A stretch of 41,444 bases of DNA from Betaproteobacteria bacterium (GTDB lineage Bacteria > Pseudomonadota > Gammaproteobacteria > Burkholderiales > WYBJ01). Positions 24,001-32,360 of the stretch are shown one piece after another. Below the pieces are notes generated by a model. The model saw only the letters and a list, made by a program, of their open reading frames with translations, was not told the DNA's origin and did no database searches. Position 1 is the first letter of the stretch. Every line of letters begins with the position of its first letter. Position numbers and translations under genes: made by a program. The stretch is taken from positions 1 through 41,444 of the forward strand of contig WHTS01000029.1 of the NCBI GenBank assembly GCA_009377585.1. The letters are read 5' to 3'.

Positions 24001-24558
24001 GTCGGCTTCAATCTCTATGCTTCCATGCTGCAGTCCGCGGTGCAGGCATTGAAGCGCGGCCAGGAACCGGATCTCACCGAGCCGCTCGGGATCGCCACCG
24101 AGATCAATCTGCACTGTCCCGCACTGCTGCCGAGCGACTACTGCAGCGACGTGCACGAGCGCCTGGTGCTGTACAAGCGCATGGCGAGCTGCGAGAGCGT
24201 CGAGGCGCTCGACGAGATCACCGAGGAGCTGATCGACCGCTTCGGCCTGACGCCGCTGCCCACGCAGGTGCTGATCGAGATGCACCGCCTGCGCATCCTG
24301 GGCACACCGCTGGGCATCACGCGCATCGACGCCGGCTCCGAGATCGTGCAGCTGCAGTTCGGTCGTCACGCCGATATCGATCCGGCGCGCGTGATCCAGC
24401 TCGTCCAGACCCGCCGCAACTACCGCTTCGCGGGCCAGGACCGCCTGAGGATCGCGATTCCGGCCGGCGATATCGCGGTTCGCATTGCGGCGATCAAGGA
24501 AGCGTTTCGCGAGCTTGCAAGGCCGGTCCAGGCGCAGGCTGCGATGCGCGCGAGCTGA
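21007..24558 (+). CDS. mfd: transcription-repair coupling factor Mfd
   Basis: A 1183-aa protein. It removes stalled RNA polymerase from DNA and recruits the UvrA repair protein. In order: UvrB-like N-terminal domains (LPDWETLPYDQISPHQDL; YCVRGGLIDLFP), an RNA polymerase-interacting domain (IGDPVVHEGHGIARYQGL), then the RecG-like translocase with Walker A GDVGFGKTE (Lys 663), DEEH at 758-761, TATPIPRTLAMAL, TTIIETGIDIP and QLHQLRGRVGRS, and a C-terminal domain. All motifs are intact. Odd: residues about 342-374 carry a repeated SAVQAEPAQ segment in the linker before the next domain. The ATG at 21007 or the one at 21040 could be the start. The 3' end overlaps the convergent patatin-like gene by 65 bases. 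Confidence 0.96.
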   Translation: MILSAPPPAAGMRHRYSGLAGSADALALAELAASGRPLVVLTAGAADAQRLTQELPYFAPKLRVFMLPDWETLPYDQISPHQDLVSDRLATLYHMTQRAFDVITVPVTTALYRLTPAEYLAGRTFFLKQRQTLDLERFRAQLTLAGYSHVTQVVAPGEYCVRGGLIDLFPMGSALPYRIDLEDRDIESLRTFDVDTQRTIYKVNDVRLLPGREFPLDDDARAYFRRRFRERFEGDPSKRELYKAIGRGGVPAGIEYYLPLFFEQTALLTDYIPADTLLCVHGDIGASIARFWEDTHARYTLMRGDPDRPLLEPAELFLAQDQLFGAIKPFARIELDTRAVAASAVQAEPAQTRIEPDVPAADASAVQAEPAQARATIACPTAPLPQIAVERRADDPLRRLKSFIERVEGRVLVAADSLGRRETMAAYFAEYGLRLPTCADYAAFRAHDAKAMLGVAPLAGGFVLDADGIAIVTENELYAAQARTRAAREVGKRISSEAMVRDLSEIRIGDPVVHEGHGIARYQGLQTLDLGDGASEYLMLEFANADKLYVPVTQLHLIGRYAGAAADQVTLSTLGSGQWEKAKRRAAQQVRDTAAELLHLYAQRAARKGHSFKLKPHDYEAFCDAFPFEETTDQAAAITATVYDLQDGKPMDRLVCGDVGFGKTEVALRAAFVAVMDGRQVAVLVPTTLLAEQHFQTFSDRFADWPVKIAELSRFRSGKEVARTLQGLGRGEIDIVVGTHKLIQPDIKFKQLGLVIIDEEHRFGVRQKERLKALRAEVDVLTLTATPIPRTLAMALEGLRDFSVIATAPQRRLAIKTFVSPTSAGLIREALLRELKRGGQVYFLHNDIDTIQRQEESLARLVPEARIRVAHGQMRERELEQVMRDFYQQRFNVLLCTTIIETGIDIPTSNTIVINRADRFGLAQLHQLRGRVGRSHHQAYAYLLIPDEEAITTQARKRLEAIQMMEELGSGFYLAMHDLEIRGAGEVLGEGQSGEMAEVGFNLYASMLQSAVQALKRGQEPDLTEPLGIATEINLHCPALLPSDYCSDVHERLVLYKRMASCESVEALDEITEELIDRFGLTPLPTQVLIEMHRLRILGTPLGITRIDAGSEIVQLQFGRHADIDPARVIQLVQTRRNYRFAGQDRLRIAIPAGDIAVRIAAIKEAFRELARPVQAQAAMRAS
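22030..22128 (+). repeat. 36-bp duplicated segment in the Mfd linker
   Basis: 22030-22065 and 22093-22128 differ at only three of 36 bases and are 63 bases apart, in frame. Each encodes ASAVQAEPAQ(T/A)R. Confidence 0.85.
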
Positions 24559-27500
24559 TGCGCCGAGCGGCACGGAACATGCGCTCGAAGCGCTCGCGGT
24601 CGGCGACCGCATTGGCGCCGCGCAGCTCCGGCGCTCGCGTTGCGAGGTCCAGCCGCGTACCCGGATAGGCGGCGAGCAGCGCGAGCAGCGAAGACCATCC
24701 CACCCCCATGCGCTGCAGGTGGTCGGCCACGCGGAAATAGCGCAATCCCCAGTGGCCGGGACGCTCGGCCTGACTGCGCAACACCGCGAACGCGACCGGA
24801 AAGCCGAAGGTCGATTGCTCCGATGTGCCCGCGAGCGCGCTGCGCACCGTCAAGGCGAAACGCACGACCTGGTCCGAAGCGACGACTTCTCCGGTGCGAT
24901 GCAGAGCCTCGATGACGTTGCCTTCCAGCACGCTCGCCAGGACCTCGGTGCGCTCGTGGTGCAGCTGTGCCACGGTCAGCTCGGCGTCGATCGTGACATC
25001 CGGATCGCCCAGCCCGAGGTGGTGCTGGCAGAAGCTCTGGAAGCGCGCGCCGTACGATGCGCTCGACACCGCCCAGGTGACGCGCACCATGCCGGCCGCA
25101 GCGAAACGGCGAAAGAGGTTCATCCAGCCGCGATTGTCGGGATGGTCGTAAGTCGTCTCCAGGCTCACGTCGATGTAGACGCTTTGCATGAGCTGGATGA
25201 TCGATTCGCACAGGTAGAACGCTGCGCGCAACGCCAGCACGTCGTTGGGCAGCCAGGGCTGAGCATGGGATTGAGCGCCGACCTTGTGCTCGAGATATGG
25301 CCATTCGGGATTGAGCTGGCGATCGAGGAAGCGCAGCCTTTCATCGCACCGAATGTGATCGAGAATGCGGTCGAGCGCATCGCCGTGGCGCGTCACCGCG
25401 CCTTCGGCCAGCGCCAGGCGCGGATACCAGCGCTGGCGCAGCTCCTTGAACAAGCGCTCGATGTCGATGTCCGCGTCATCGTTGTCGCGCGTCACGTCCT
25501 GCGCCCGCGGCTCCTCGCTGCGGGCGCGCGCGACCGCACTTTGCAGCACGGTGTCGCCGATGTGCAGCCCGAGCCGGCGATAGCTCTCGAACTGCGGCTC
25601 GTCGAAGAACTGGTCGACCGTCGTCTGGTGCGGAAACTCGGGGTGCTCGTTGCGATACTGGGCGACGTCCTGCGGCTCGGCGCCGCATAGCGTCGTCTTG
25701 ATGTAGAGCAGGTAGCCCACGCTGCCCGCGCGTGCCTGCACGCGATCGTAACGGATGAGCCCGAGCGCGCAATGGTGCGGACTTACGCGCGCATCGCCCT
25801 GGGGCACGAGCGCGCTGGTATCGATCTCGATGTCGACGCCGAGATCGATGCGACACTTGCGGATCGCGTTGCCCAGGTCTTCGAACGTGCTCCTGGGGTC
25901 GCAGCTCGCATCGCAGGCGACGATGAAGCGGCAGCGCCGGCGCACCAGCTCGTAGATGGCGAGATTCTCGAAGTGCCCGCCGTCGCTCAGGTAGACGAAG
26001 TCGCTGCTATCGTTCGACAGCCCGAACAATTCGCTCAGCAACGGCCGCAAGCTCTGGCTGGGACCCGGCCTCGCCCACACCTTGGGCCGGCGCGGATTCT
26101 GGAACCAGCTGCCGAGCCGGACGCTGAACACGGTGAGCAGGAACGCGACCGTGGGCGAGGAGTGATAGCCGGCGTTCGGGCTTGCAGCCGCCCCGGAGAT
26201 GGTGACCGCGTTCGAGAGGGCGATCGAGCCTTTGCGTCTGAAGCGCGATACGCCGCTCACATAATCCTGTGTCGCGCAGTAGCGTCCGATCCAGCGCGAG
26301 CTCCCTTCCTCGGGCATCTGATAGCCGCAGTACAGCGGCGTGAAGACGAACGAGCCGGCCTTGCGATGCTGCCAGGCGAGCTTCTGCCCGGTGGTGAGGT
26401 TGATCGCCGTGTTGACGATCGGATACGGCCGCTGCTTCGAGCTGGCGAGGTCGGCAAGCGCGATGTCGTCTTCGCGGTCGAAGCCGGTGAACGGATGCGG
26501 GCGCCGAACCGTCCGGCTGGCGCCGAAATAGCAGCGCAGCAGGCGGTTGCGGTACAGGGGCCCCAGCGAGAACACGTTCACGTCGACCCGGGACGAGAGC
26601 ACGATCGCCAGCACGGCGAGCCCGAACATCAGCAGCGCCAGTTCGACGATGCGCGTCAGCGCGAGCTCGCAATAAGCCACGGCCGCATGCTGCGAGAACT
26701 CCGGCGGCGGCGGTACGCCGCCCGACGGCGCGGCTGCCGAGGCTGCTTCGGCTGCGACGGCATCCGGAGTGCACAGCAGCGGATCGGGTGCGAGCGCCCA
26801 ATGCATCCCGATCGCAACCGCGATGATCAGCCCCGCGACGAAGACGTAGGGCAGCACCGCCGTGATCCACTCCAGGATGCGCCCGGGCCGCAGCACCGTG
26901 GTCGAGGCCGTCCGGCCGAGCAGCACGCCCACGATCGTAGTCGTGATCCAGCCGATGCTGAGCGCTGCCATCCATTGCCCTGCCCAGTCCATGACCGCGG
27001 GCGTATAGATGACCACCGCGAAGCCGATCCCCCAGGCGAACATCACCAGCGTCGCCCAGCCGCCCAGGCGTCCCCACCATTCACGCACGTCCTCGCTGAA
27101 ACCGCGGCTCACCAGCCCGATGTGCAGCACCAGGCCGAAGGCTATGATGCTCAGAAACGCGGGCACGCCGAACGCCGTGATGAGCCACGACGACGCCTCC
27201 CAATACGAAACCGCCACCTGCAGGCCGACGACCGAATAGCCGTAGCACATCCAGCCGATCAAGGCGCCGGCAAAGGGCGCCCACAACACCACGTAGTCCC
27301 AGCGGAAGCGGCCGCTCGCCGGAAAGAACAGGCTCGCGGCCGCGCCCAGTGCCCAGGGCAGCGTGTACACGAAGGCGCCGGAAAGTATCCATGAGGCCAT
27401 GTGCATCGGCTGCGGATTCGGCCACAGCGCCTGCGGCCAAAGCGCTTCCGGCGAAGCCGACCGGGGCCACCAGGACGATGGCCACATCGAGGCCACGGTG

Positions 27501-28327
27501 AACAGAGGTTCGCGCAGCGACGCAATGAACGTTCGCATCGCGGCCGCCAGCGGAAAGTCGACGATCAGCGCATGCGCCAGAAACAAAGCCGCGATCGTTC
27601 CGGGCGCAACGATGGCGAGTAGCACGCCAGGCTGGATGCGCAATAAGCGCCAATGCGGATTGTCGACGTTGGAATTGAGCAGAATGCAGGCGACCGACAC
27701 GGCGATCGAACCGATCCCGATAGGACCGAACCAGATGCCGGGTATCCAGTCGAGCGCATGAATCAGCAACCTCGGAGCCAACAGCGCGAATCCGAGGCAC
27801 GCAACGATCAGCGTGAGGTTGAGCCACAGGTTGCGCAGGTAGATCGCGATGGTGGACCAGCTGTCACCGCTGAAGAAACCGAGCCGCAGCACGAGGTAGT
27901 TGCTATAGTCGCGCAGCCAGCCGATCTGCGGCGGCTCCGGCTTCTCGCCCACGACGCCGTCGCGCAGCGCCTGTTGCACACCGCGCGCACCCTGCGGATG
28001 GCGATGGACCCACGCGGACAACCAGGCGCCGATATAGCCGCCGCCGGATACCGTCGACAGGTAATCGAAGCGCGTGAGCAATCCATATCGGGCGAGCGAT
28101 TGCAGCATGCCGAGATTGAAAGTCGCGCTGCGGATGCCACCTCCGGACAATGCCAGGCCAACGAGATTCGCACTGCGGGCCCGATTTGCCGCGGCCGCCT
28201 CGTCGTCGGAAGCAGGGGGCTCGACCATCTCGGCTCCGAGTCCGCAGCTGCTGCGCGCGTCGGCGATGAGGTCGATCTCCGCGTTCAGGACATCCTTGAA
28301 TCGCCTCGGCTGGACTTCCTCGGCCAT
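24494..28327 (-). CDS. very large membrane-bound patatin-like phospholipase
   Basis: A 1277-aa protein. The N-terminal part has the patatin oxyanion block LALSGGGIRSATFNLGML (Gly 62-64) and the nucleophile Ser 94 in LSTVSGGGYIGAWLSAW. The catalytic Asp is Asp 782 in YLSDGGHFENLAIYEL. Between the two halves of the active site, residues about 165-620 hold about ten hydrophobic segments, so the lipase domain is split by a membrane domain. About 480 further residues of unknown type follow the Asp motif. Patatins cleave acyl chains from lipids. The nucleophile elbow reads TVSGG, not the usual GxSxG. The ATG at 28327 is chosen for the GGGAGG before it. It is divergent from serB, and its 3' end overlaps the end of mfd. 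Confidence 0.85.
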   Translation of the reverse strand: MAEEVQPRRFKDVLNAEIDLIADARSSCGLGAEMVEPPASDDEAAAANRARSANLVGLALSGGGIRSATFNLGMLQSLARYGLLTRFDYLSTVSGGGYIGAWLSAWVHRHPQGARGVQQALRDGVVGEKPEPPQIGWLRDYSNYLVLRLGFFSGDSWSTIAIYLRNLWLNLTLIVACLGFALLAPRLLIHALDWIPGIWFGPIGIGSIAVSVACILLNSNVDNPHWRLLRIQPGVLLAIVAPGTIAALFLAHALIVDFPLAAAMRTFIASLREPLFTVASMWPSSWWPRSASPEALWPQALWPNPQPMHMASWILSGAFVYTLPWALGAAASLFFPASGRFRWDYVVLWAPFAGALIGWMCYGYSVVGLQVAVSYWEASSWLITAFGVPAFLSIIAFGLVLHIGLVSRGFSEDVREWWGRLGGWATLVMFAWGIGFAVVIYTPAVMDWAGQWMAALSIGWITTTIVGVLLGRTASTTVLRPGRILEWITAVLPYVFVAGLIIAVAIGMHWALAPDPLLCTPDAVAAEAASAAAPSGGVPPPPEFSQHAAVAYCELALTRIVELALLMFGLAVLAIVLSSRVDVNVFSLGPLYRNRLLRCYFGASRTVRRPHPFTGFDREDDIALADLASSKQRPYPIVNTAINLTTGQKLAWQHRKAGSFVFTPLYCGYQMPEEGSSRWIGRYCATQDYVSGVSRFRRKGSIALSNAVTISGAAASPNAGYHSSPTVAFLLTVFSVRLGSWFQNPRRPKVWARPGPSQSLRPLLSELFGLSNDSSDFVYLSDGGHFENLAIYELVRRRCRFIVACDASCDPRSTFEDLGNAIRKCRIDLGVDIEIDTSALVPQGDARVSPHHCALGLIRYDRVQARAGSVGYLLYIKTTLCGAEPQDVAQYRNEHPEFPHQTTVDQFFDEPQFESYRRLGLHIGDTVLQSAVARARSEEPRAQDVTRDNDDADIDIERLFKELRQRWYPRLALAEGAVTRHGDALDRILDHIRCDERLRFLDRQLNPEWPYLEHKVGAQSHAQPWLPNDVLALRAAFYLCESIIQLMQSVYIDVSLETTYDHPDNRGWMNLFRRFAAAGMVRVTWAVSSASYGARFQSFCQHHLGLGDPDVTIDAELTVAQLHHERTEVLASVLEGNVIEALHRTGEVVASDQVVRFALTVRSALAGTSEQSTFGFPVAFAVLRSQAERPGHWGLRYFRVADHLQRMGVGWSSLLALLAAYPGTRLDLATRAPELRGANAVADRERFERMFRAARRISSRASQPAPGPALQARETLP

Positions 28328-28478
28328 CGCTTCCGCCTCCCTCGTCGGGCCGCCGCTACTGGCAAGTGCACCGCAGCCGCAAGTCTGGCACACAAGAATT
28401 GCGCCGCCATCGTCCGGAAGGACGTGGCTGCATGCGGGCCAAGCCCGTAGAATACTTGATTGACCAGCCTCAACCTCG

Positions 28479-29312
28479 ATGTCGAATCTCGTCATTCAAG
28501 GCGCCGAAGTCGCCACGGCCGATCTCAAGGCGCTGGCGAAGCTCACAGACGGAAAGCGCATCGAGCGCATCGGTCCGAATGCTTTCCGGATAGACGAAGC
28601 TCAGCCGCACGGCGATGTCACGGCTTTGTGTGCTCGCGCGCAGCTCGATCATGCCTATGTGCCCACGGGCCGGCGGCTCACCGATTTCGGCCTGGCGGTC
28701 ATGGACATGGACTCGACGCTCATCTCGATCGAGTGCATCGACGAGATCGCCGACATGCAGGGCATCAAGGCCGAGGTCGCGGCGATCACCGCGGCGGCCA
28801 TGCGCGGCGAGCTGGACTATGCGCAAAGCCTGCGCCGGCGGGTGCAGCTGCTCGCGGGGCTCGACGAAGACGCGCTCGAGCGGGTCTACCGTGATCGGCT
28901 GCAACTCACGCCGGGCGCGGAGCGCCTGCTGAAGGGGCTGCGCGCGCAGCGGATTCGCACACTGCTCGTTTCGGGCGGCTTCGACTTCTTCACCGAGCGG
29001 CTCAAGGCTCGCCTGGCGATCGACTTCACTTGCGCCAACCGGCTGGAGGTCGTCGGTGGCAAACTGACCGGCCGCTTGCTGGGCGAGATCGTCGATGCGC
29101 ACGGCAAGGCAGCCGAGCTCGTGCGCATACGCGCCTCGCTTGGCCTCACGCGCAGCCAGGTGATAGGGATCGGCGATGGCGCGAACGACCTTCCGTTCTT
29201 GCAGGAATCCGGCGTGTCGATTGCCTTTCGCGCCAAGCCGGCGGTGCGACAAGCCACCACTCACTGCCTGGACTACGTCGGTCTCGACGGCGTGCTGAAT
29301 TTGTTCGAGTAG
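28479..29312 (+). CDS. serB: phosphoserine phosphatase SerB
   Basis: A 277-aa HAD-family enzyme for the last step of serine synthesis. The nucleophile Asp 76 is in VMDMDSTLISIECIDEIA; other motifs are LLVSGGFDFFTERL and VIGIGDGANDLPFL. The N-terminal 70 residues are a short ACT-like part. Serine is the substrate of CysE, which lies about 10 kb away. TAGAAT at 28448-28453 may be the -10 box. The gene is followed by a 397-base non-coding repeat region. Confidence 0.94.
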   Translation: MSNLVIQGAEVATADLKALAKLTDGKRIERIGPNAFRIDEAQPHGDVTALCARAQLDHAYVPTGRRLTDFGLAVMDMDSTLISIECIDEIADMQGIKAEVAAITAAAMRGELDYAQSLRRRVQLLAGLDEDALERVYRDRLQLTPGAERLLKGLRAQRIRTLLVSGGFDFFTERLKARLAIDFTCANRLEVVGGKLTGRLLGEIVDAHGKAAELVRIRASLGLTRSQVIGIGDGANDLPFLQESGVSIAFRAKPAVRQATTHCLDYVGLDGVLNLFE

Positions 29313-29336
29313 GTGCTGGCAACACCACTGCGGTAT

Positions 29337-29485
29337 CACCCTGTCCGCGACATCGTCGCGTCCAAACTCCTCCTTGCCAGGAGAGGAAGCGATCAGGGAC
29401 GAGACACCGCTGCGGGTCGCCGGACCACCCCGTCCGCGACATTGTCGCGTCCAGCCCCTCCTTGCCAGGAGGGGAAGAATGCTGG
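29337..29485. repeat. two copies of an intergenic palindromic repeat after serB
   Basis: Two copies, 89 bases apart, of a unit reading CACC(C)(T/C)GTCCGCGACATYGTCGCGTCC then CTCCTTGCCAGGAG. In each, CGCGAC and GTCGCG form a stem (29346-29360 and 29435-29449). The second has a perfect eight-base stem CCCCTCCT/AGGAGGGG at 29455-29474. They look like transcribed hairpin elements rather than genes. Confidence 0.75.
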
Positions 29486-29499
29486 ATATCCTTTTTCCA

Positions 29500-29634
29500 A
29501 CAGAGGAAGGGTGTTTGTATTTCCCCTCCTCTCAGGAGAGGAAAGGGAGTTTGTATTTCCTCTTCTCTCAGGAGAGGAAGGGTGTTTGTATCTCCCCTCC
29601 TCTCAGGAGGAGGGGTGGCGCGAAGCGCCGGGGT
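29500..29634. repeat. tandem 35-bp repeats and terminal hairpin after serB
   Basis: Three units of 34-36 bases lie at 29500-29533, 29534-29569 and 29570-29604, each with GAGGAA(A)GGG and GTTTGTATYTCC. At the joins CCTCTC and GAGAGG face each other. The array ends in AGGAGGAGGGGTGGCGCGAAGCGCCGGGG-like sequence whose GGCGC/GCGCC arms form a stem. No gene is visible in 29313-29709. Confidence 0.75.
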
Positions 29635-29709
29635 GGTGTGGTCTGCGGGTTCGAACCAGCAGGCAACGGTACATCGGCCCCTGCGCGATGAAAGAATGCG
29701 CTGGCAGAT

Positions 29710-30762
29710 TCAACGCGACAGCGCGATGCTCTCGCCGGGAGCGAGTGCCTGGTATGGCTGCCAGGGACCGGAGTTCTCCCGGCACATCCCATAGCGAAAC
29801 GGCCAGCCGTCGCGCCCCGGAGTGAGGAAGCGCAAATCCTGGAACCATACGCACTCGGACGGGTTGCCGCGCTCGACGGCCGCCAGCACCGGGTAGGCCG
29901 CGAACCAGCGAAAGAAGCGGAACGCGGGTTGCTGGAACGCCTGCTCGGCCAGCGCTCGATCCACGCCGTCGCCGAGCTTGGTCACGGTTTCCCAGCGCGC
30001 CATCGCGACCGGACGATACGGCGCATCGAGCCGCGCGATGAAGCCGTCATCCGCTCCGATCTGCCTGACTTGCGAGCGCCGCAAGTTGACGAAGCTGTAG
30101 TGATACGTCCCCGGCGTGTCCACGATCACCATCCAGTTGAACGGCGACACCGGGCGCGGCAGTGCGCTCACCGATGCTTGCTCGAGGCTTTGCGAGCGTG
30201 CGTGCGCTTCGCCGACATCGATTGCCCGTTGCCGTTGCAGCGCCTGGAATCCGATGTAGCCGCAGAGGGCGGCCACCCCCAGGAGCGCGGGTATGCGCGA
30301 GCCGCGAAAAAGCGCAGCCGCGAGTAGTGCGATCGCGACGATGCCGCTGAGCCACGGGTCGATGATGAAAGTTGTATTCCACGCCACCCGCAGATCGGTG
30401 AGCGGCGCGAAGATCATGGTGCCGAAGGACGTGATCAGATCACCCAGGATATGCATGCCGATGCCGAGCACGGCCACCAGCAGATAGCTGCGGAATGCCT
30501 CGCGCCTGCGGCGCAGCCGCGACCAGACCCACGCCAGCAAGAACGCCCACAGCGGCAGCAGCAGAAGCGAGTGCGTGACGCCGCGATGGTAATGCAGATA
30601 GGCAAGCGGCGAGACGTAAGAGAGCACGACGTCGGAATCGGGAAAGGCGGCGGCGAGAAAGCCGAGCGCTACGCAATCGGCCCGGGTCGCGTACGCCGGC
30701 CGCGCCGGAACGACCGCACGCGCCATCAGCGCCCCCGACAGGGCGTGAGTGAGCGTATCCAT
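29710..30762 (-). CDS. membrane-bound metal-dependent hydrolase (YbcI/DUF457 family)
   Basis: A 350-aa inner-membrane protein. The start MDTLTHALSGALMARAV and the metal-binding-like LHYHRGVTHSLLLLP, then GIGMHILGDLITSFGT, are typical of the YbcI/DUF457 family. Four to five hydrophobic segments occupy residues 1-170. The second half (FNWMVIVDTPGTYHYSFVNL onward) is a soluble domain of about 180 residues. The reaction is unknown. It begins three bases after the Rieske gene, so the two are likely translated together. Confidence 0.85.
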   Translation of the reverse strand: MDTLTHALSGALMARAVVPARPAYATRADCVALGFLAAAFPDSDVVLSYVSPLAYLHYHRGVTHSLLLLPLWAFLLAWVWSRLRRRREAFRSYLLVAVLGIGMHILGDLITSFGTMIFAPLTDLRVAWNTTFIIDPWLSGIVAIALLAAALFRGSRIPALLGVAALCGYIGFQALQRQRAIDVGEAHARSQSLEQASVSALPRPVSPFNWMVIVDTPGTYHYSFVNLRRSQVRQIGADDGFIARLDAPYRPVAMARWETVTKLGDGVDRALAEQAFQQPAFRFFRWFAAYPVLAAVERGNPSECVWFQDLRFLTPGRDGWPFRYGMCRENSGPWQPYQALAPGESIALSR

Positions 30763-30765
30763 GCG

Positions 30766-31086
30766 TCAGTCCCAGCGGTCGTCGCGAACCTGGACGATGC
30801 CGTTTTCGACGCGCACCGGAAACGTCGCCGTCGGTTCGTAAGCCGGCGCGCTCAGCGCCTCGCCGGTGCGCACGCAAAAGCGCGCGCCGTGGCGCGGACA
30901 TTCGATCTGGTCGCCCTCCAGCGTCCCGCTCGCGAGCTCCCCGCCGTCGTGCGTGCAGACGTCCTCGATGGCATAGTAGCTGCCCTCGATATTGAAGACC
31001 GCGATCATTGTGCCGTCGGCGTCGACCACTCGGACCTGCCCCGGACCGAGCTCGTCCGCGGCTGCGACATCGACCCAGTCGGCCAT
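30766..31086 (-). CDS. Rieske [2Fe-2S] ferredoxin
   Basis: A 106-aa single-domain Rieske protein. The cluster ligands are Cys 44 and His 46 (VCTHDGGEL) and Cys 63 and His 66 (IECPRHGARFCVRTG). Such proteins pass electrons to non-heme oxygenases; no oxygenase lies nearby. It follows the suf operon on the same strand but after a 212-base gap of hairpins. Its cluster would be loaded by the Suf machinery. No strong ribosome site is seen before the ATG. Confidence 0.9.
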   Translation of the reverse strand: MADWVDVAAADELGPGQVRVVDADGTMIAVFNIEGSYYAIEDVCTHDGGELASGTLEGDQIECPRHGARFCVRTGEALSAPAYEPTATFPVRVENGIVQVRDDRWD

Positions 31087-31117
31087 CGCGCGAGCCGGGA
31101 CCGTTTATTGACGATCC

Positions 31118-31249
31118 GGAAAGTGGCTGACAAGCCGCTTTCCACACGATGCTCCCCTCTCCCTCCGGGAGAGAGGTTGGGGGGTGAGGGCGGGAATTCG
31201 CGGACCATGGTCCGCGCCGACCGAACGGCATCGGCCTGCATGCCGATGC
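31118..31249. repeat. cluster of palindromes between the Nfu and Rieske genes
   Basis: Four stems in about 130 bases: GGAAAGTGGC/GCCGCTTTCC at 31118-31143 (one GT pair), CTCTCCC/GGGAGAG near 31157-31173, a perfect 18-base palindrome CGCGGACCATGGTCCGCG at 31199-31216, and GCATCGGC/GCCGATGC at 31228-31249. The first could end or attenuate the suf transcript. The second part resembles common dispersed repeats. Confidence 0.7.
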
Positions 31250-31298
31250 GCGCACTGCAAGTGAGGGAGCGAGCGGCCGGCCATCTTTTGGAAGCTCG

Positions 31299-31865
31299 CT
31301 AGACGGCGACCACTTCGATATCCGGCTCGATCGAGCGCACGAGCCCTTCGATGCCGGCGAGCGTGCCCGAGATGGAGCTGGGGCAGCTGCCGCATGCACC
31401 CTGGTAGTGGACTTCGAGCATGTTGCCCTTCAAGCCCACCACGTACAAGTCGCCGCCATCGCCCTGCAGGTAGGGCCGCACCTGTTCGTCGAGCAGCTCG
31501 TTGATGCGGGCGAAACGCTCCTGCTCTCCCGGCGTCATCTCCTCGACGTTCGGCGTAAACGTCGTGGTGCCGTATTGCTGCTCCGACTGGATCTCCGCCG
31601 AGGGCGCGCTTCGAATGGGCTCGGCGAGCTTGCGCAGGAGCTCCGGCCACTCGGCTTCTCCGTCCTGCGTGACCGTGATCCAGTGATCGACATAGAAGAC
31701 GTTGGTCACGTTATCGATGGCGAACAGCTGCGACGCGAGCGGATCTTCCTGCGCCTGTTCGGCGTTATCGTACGCGCGGGAGATGCCCCAGGTGAGCGGT
31801 TCCCTGAGGATGAACTTCTTCGCGTTGGGGTTGGGCGTCCCCTCGATCTCGGCGATCCTGGGCAT
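31299..31865 (-). CDS. Nfu-type Fe-S carrier (NifU C-terminal domain)
   Basis: A 188-aa protein. Residues 1-85 match the Nfu N-terminal domain (TPNPNAKKFILREPL; FYVDHWITVTQ). Residues about 115-188 are the NifU C-terminal domain with the CxxC cluster ligands Cys 158 and Cys 161 (GACGSCPSS). Two such proteins hold a cluster between them and pass it to target enzymes. It starts three bases after sufU, making it the last gene of the suf operon. Start MPRIAEIEGTPNPNAKKF is the family's usual beginning. Confidence 0.9.
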   Translation of the reverse strand: MPRIAEIEGTPNPNAKKFILREPLTWGISRAYDNAEQAQEDPLASQLFAIDNVTNVFYVDHWITVTQDGEAEWPELLRKLAEPIRSAPSAEIQSEQQYGTTTFTPNVEEMTPGEQERFARINELLDEQVRPYLQGDGGDLYVVGLKGNMLEVHYQGACGSCPSSISGTLAGIEGLVRSIEPDIEVVAV

Positions 31866-31868
31866 GGC

Positions 31869-32360
31869 TTAAGCTTGCTCCACTCCCGATCCTGGAACCG
31901 GATCGGCCTCACCCTCGGTCGACGCCTGCGCCAGCGAATTCAACGCCGCATGCAAGGTGTGCCACGGCAGGATCGCGCACTTAACCCGGGTGGGCAGGTC
32001 GCGCACGCCGGCGAACACCTCGAGGCGACCGAGATGATGCTCACCCGAGTCGGTGTCGAGCCGGCCCAGCGCCATGTCACGGAATTCCTGCGCGAGCGCT
32101 TTCGCATCGGCCACGCTCTTGCCTTTCACCGCATGCGTCATCATCGATGCGGAGGCCTTGCAGATGGCGCAGCTCTGGCCCTCGAAACCGATCGCCTCGA
32201 CTTGCGTGTCCTTCAGGCGCAGATATACCCAGAGGTGATCCCCGCACAGCGGATTGAGTCCCTCGGCCTGGTGGCTTGCGTCGACGAGCTTGCCGAAGTT
32301 GCGCGGCTTGCGGTTGTGGTCGAGGATGACTTCCTGGTAGAGGTGGTTGGCGGCACTCAT
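31869..32360 (-). CDS. sufU: SufU sulfur acceptor / scaffold protein
   Basis: A 163-aa protein. Zinc ligands of SufU are visible: Cys 39 and Asp 41 (NPLCGDHL), Cys 64 (GQSCAICKAS) and Cys 128 (RVKCAILPWHTL). SufU takes the sulfur released by SufS; it replaces SufE in this kind of operon. The longer loop and the KCAILPWHTL end fit SufU rather than IscU. The ATG (32358-32360) overlaps the sufS stop by four bases (ATGA). Confidence 0.92.
   Translation of the reverse strand: MSAANHLYQEVILDHNRKPRNFGKLVDASHQAEGLNPLCGDHLWVYLRLKDTQVEAIGFEGQSCAICKASASMMTHAVKGKSVADAKALAQEFRDMALGRLDTDSGEHHLGRLEVFAGVRDLPTRVKCAILPWHTLHAALNSLAQASTEGEADPVPGSGVEQA

Noticed and set aside
29500-29604. Possible CRISPR array of 35-bp units
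   Set aside because: The units touch each other and there are no unique spacers between them.
29643-29662. A GGTTCGAACC sequence like a tRNA T-arm
   Set aside because: It is part of a longer palindrome; no acceptor, D or anticodon arms are present around it.
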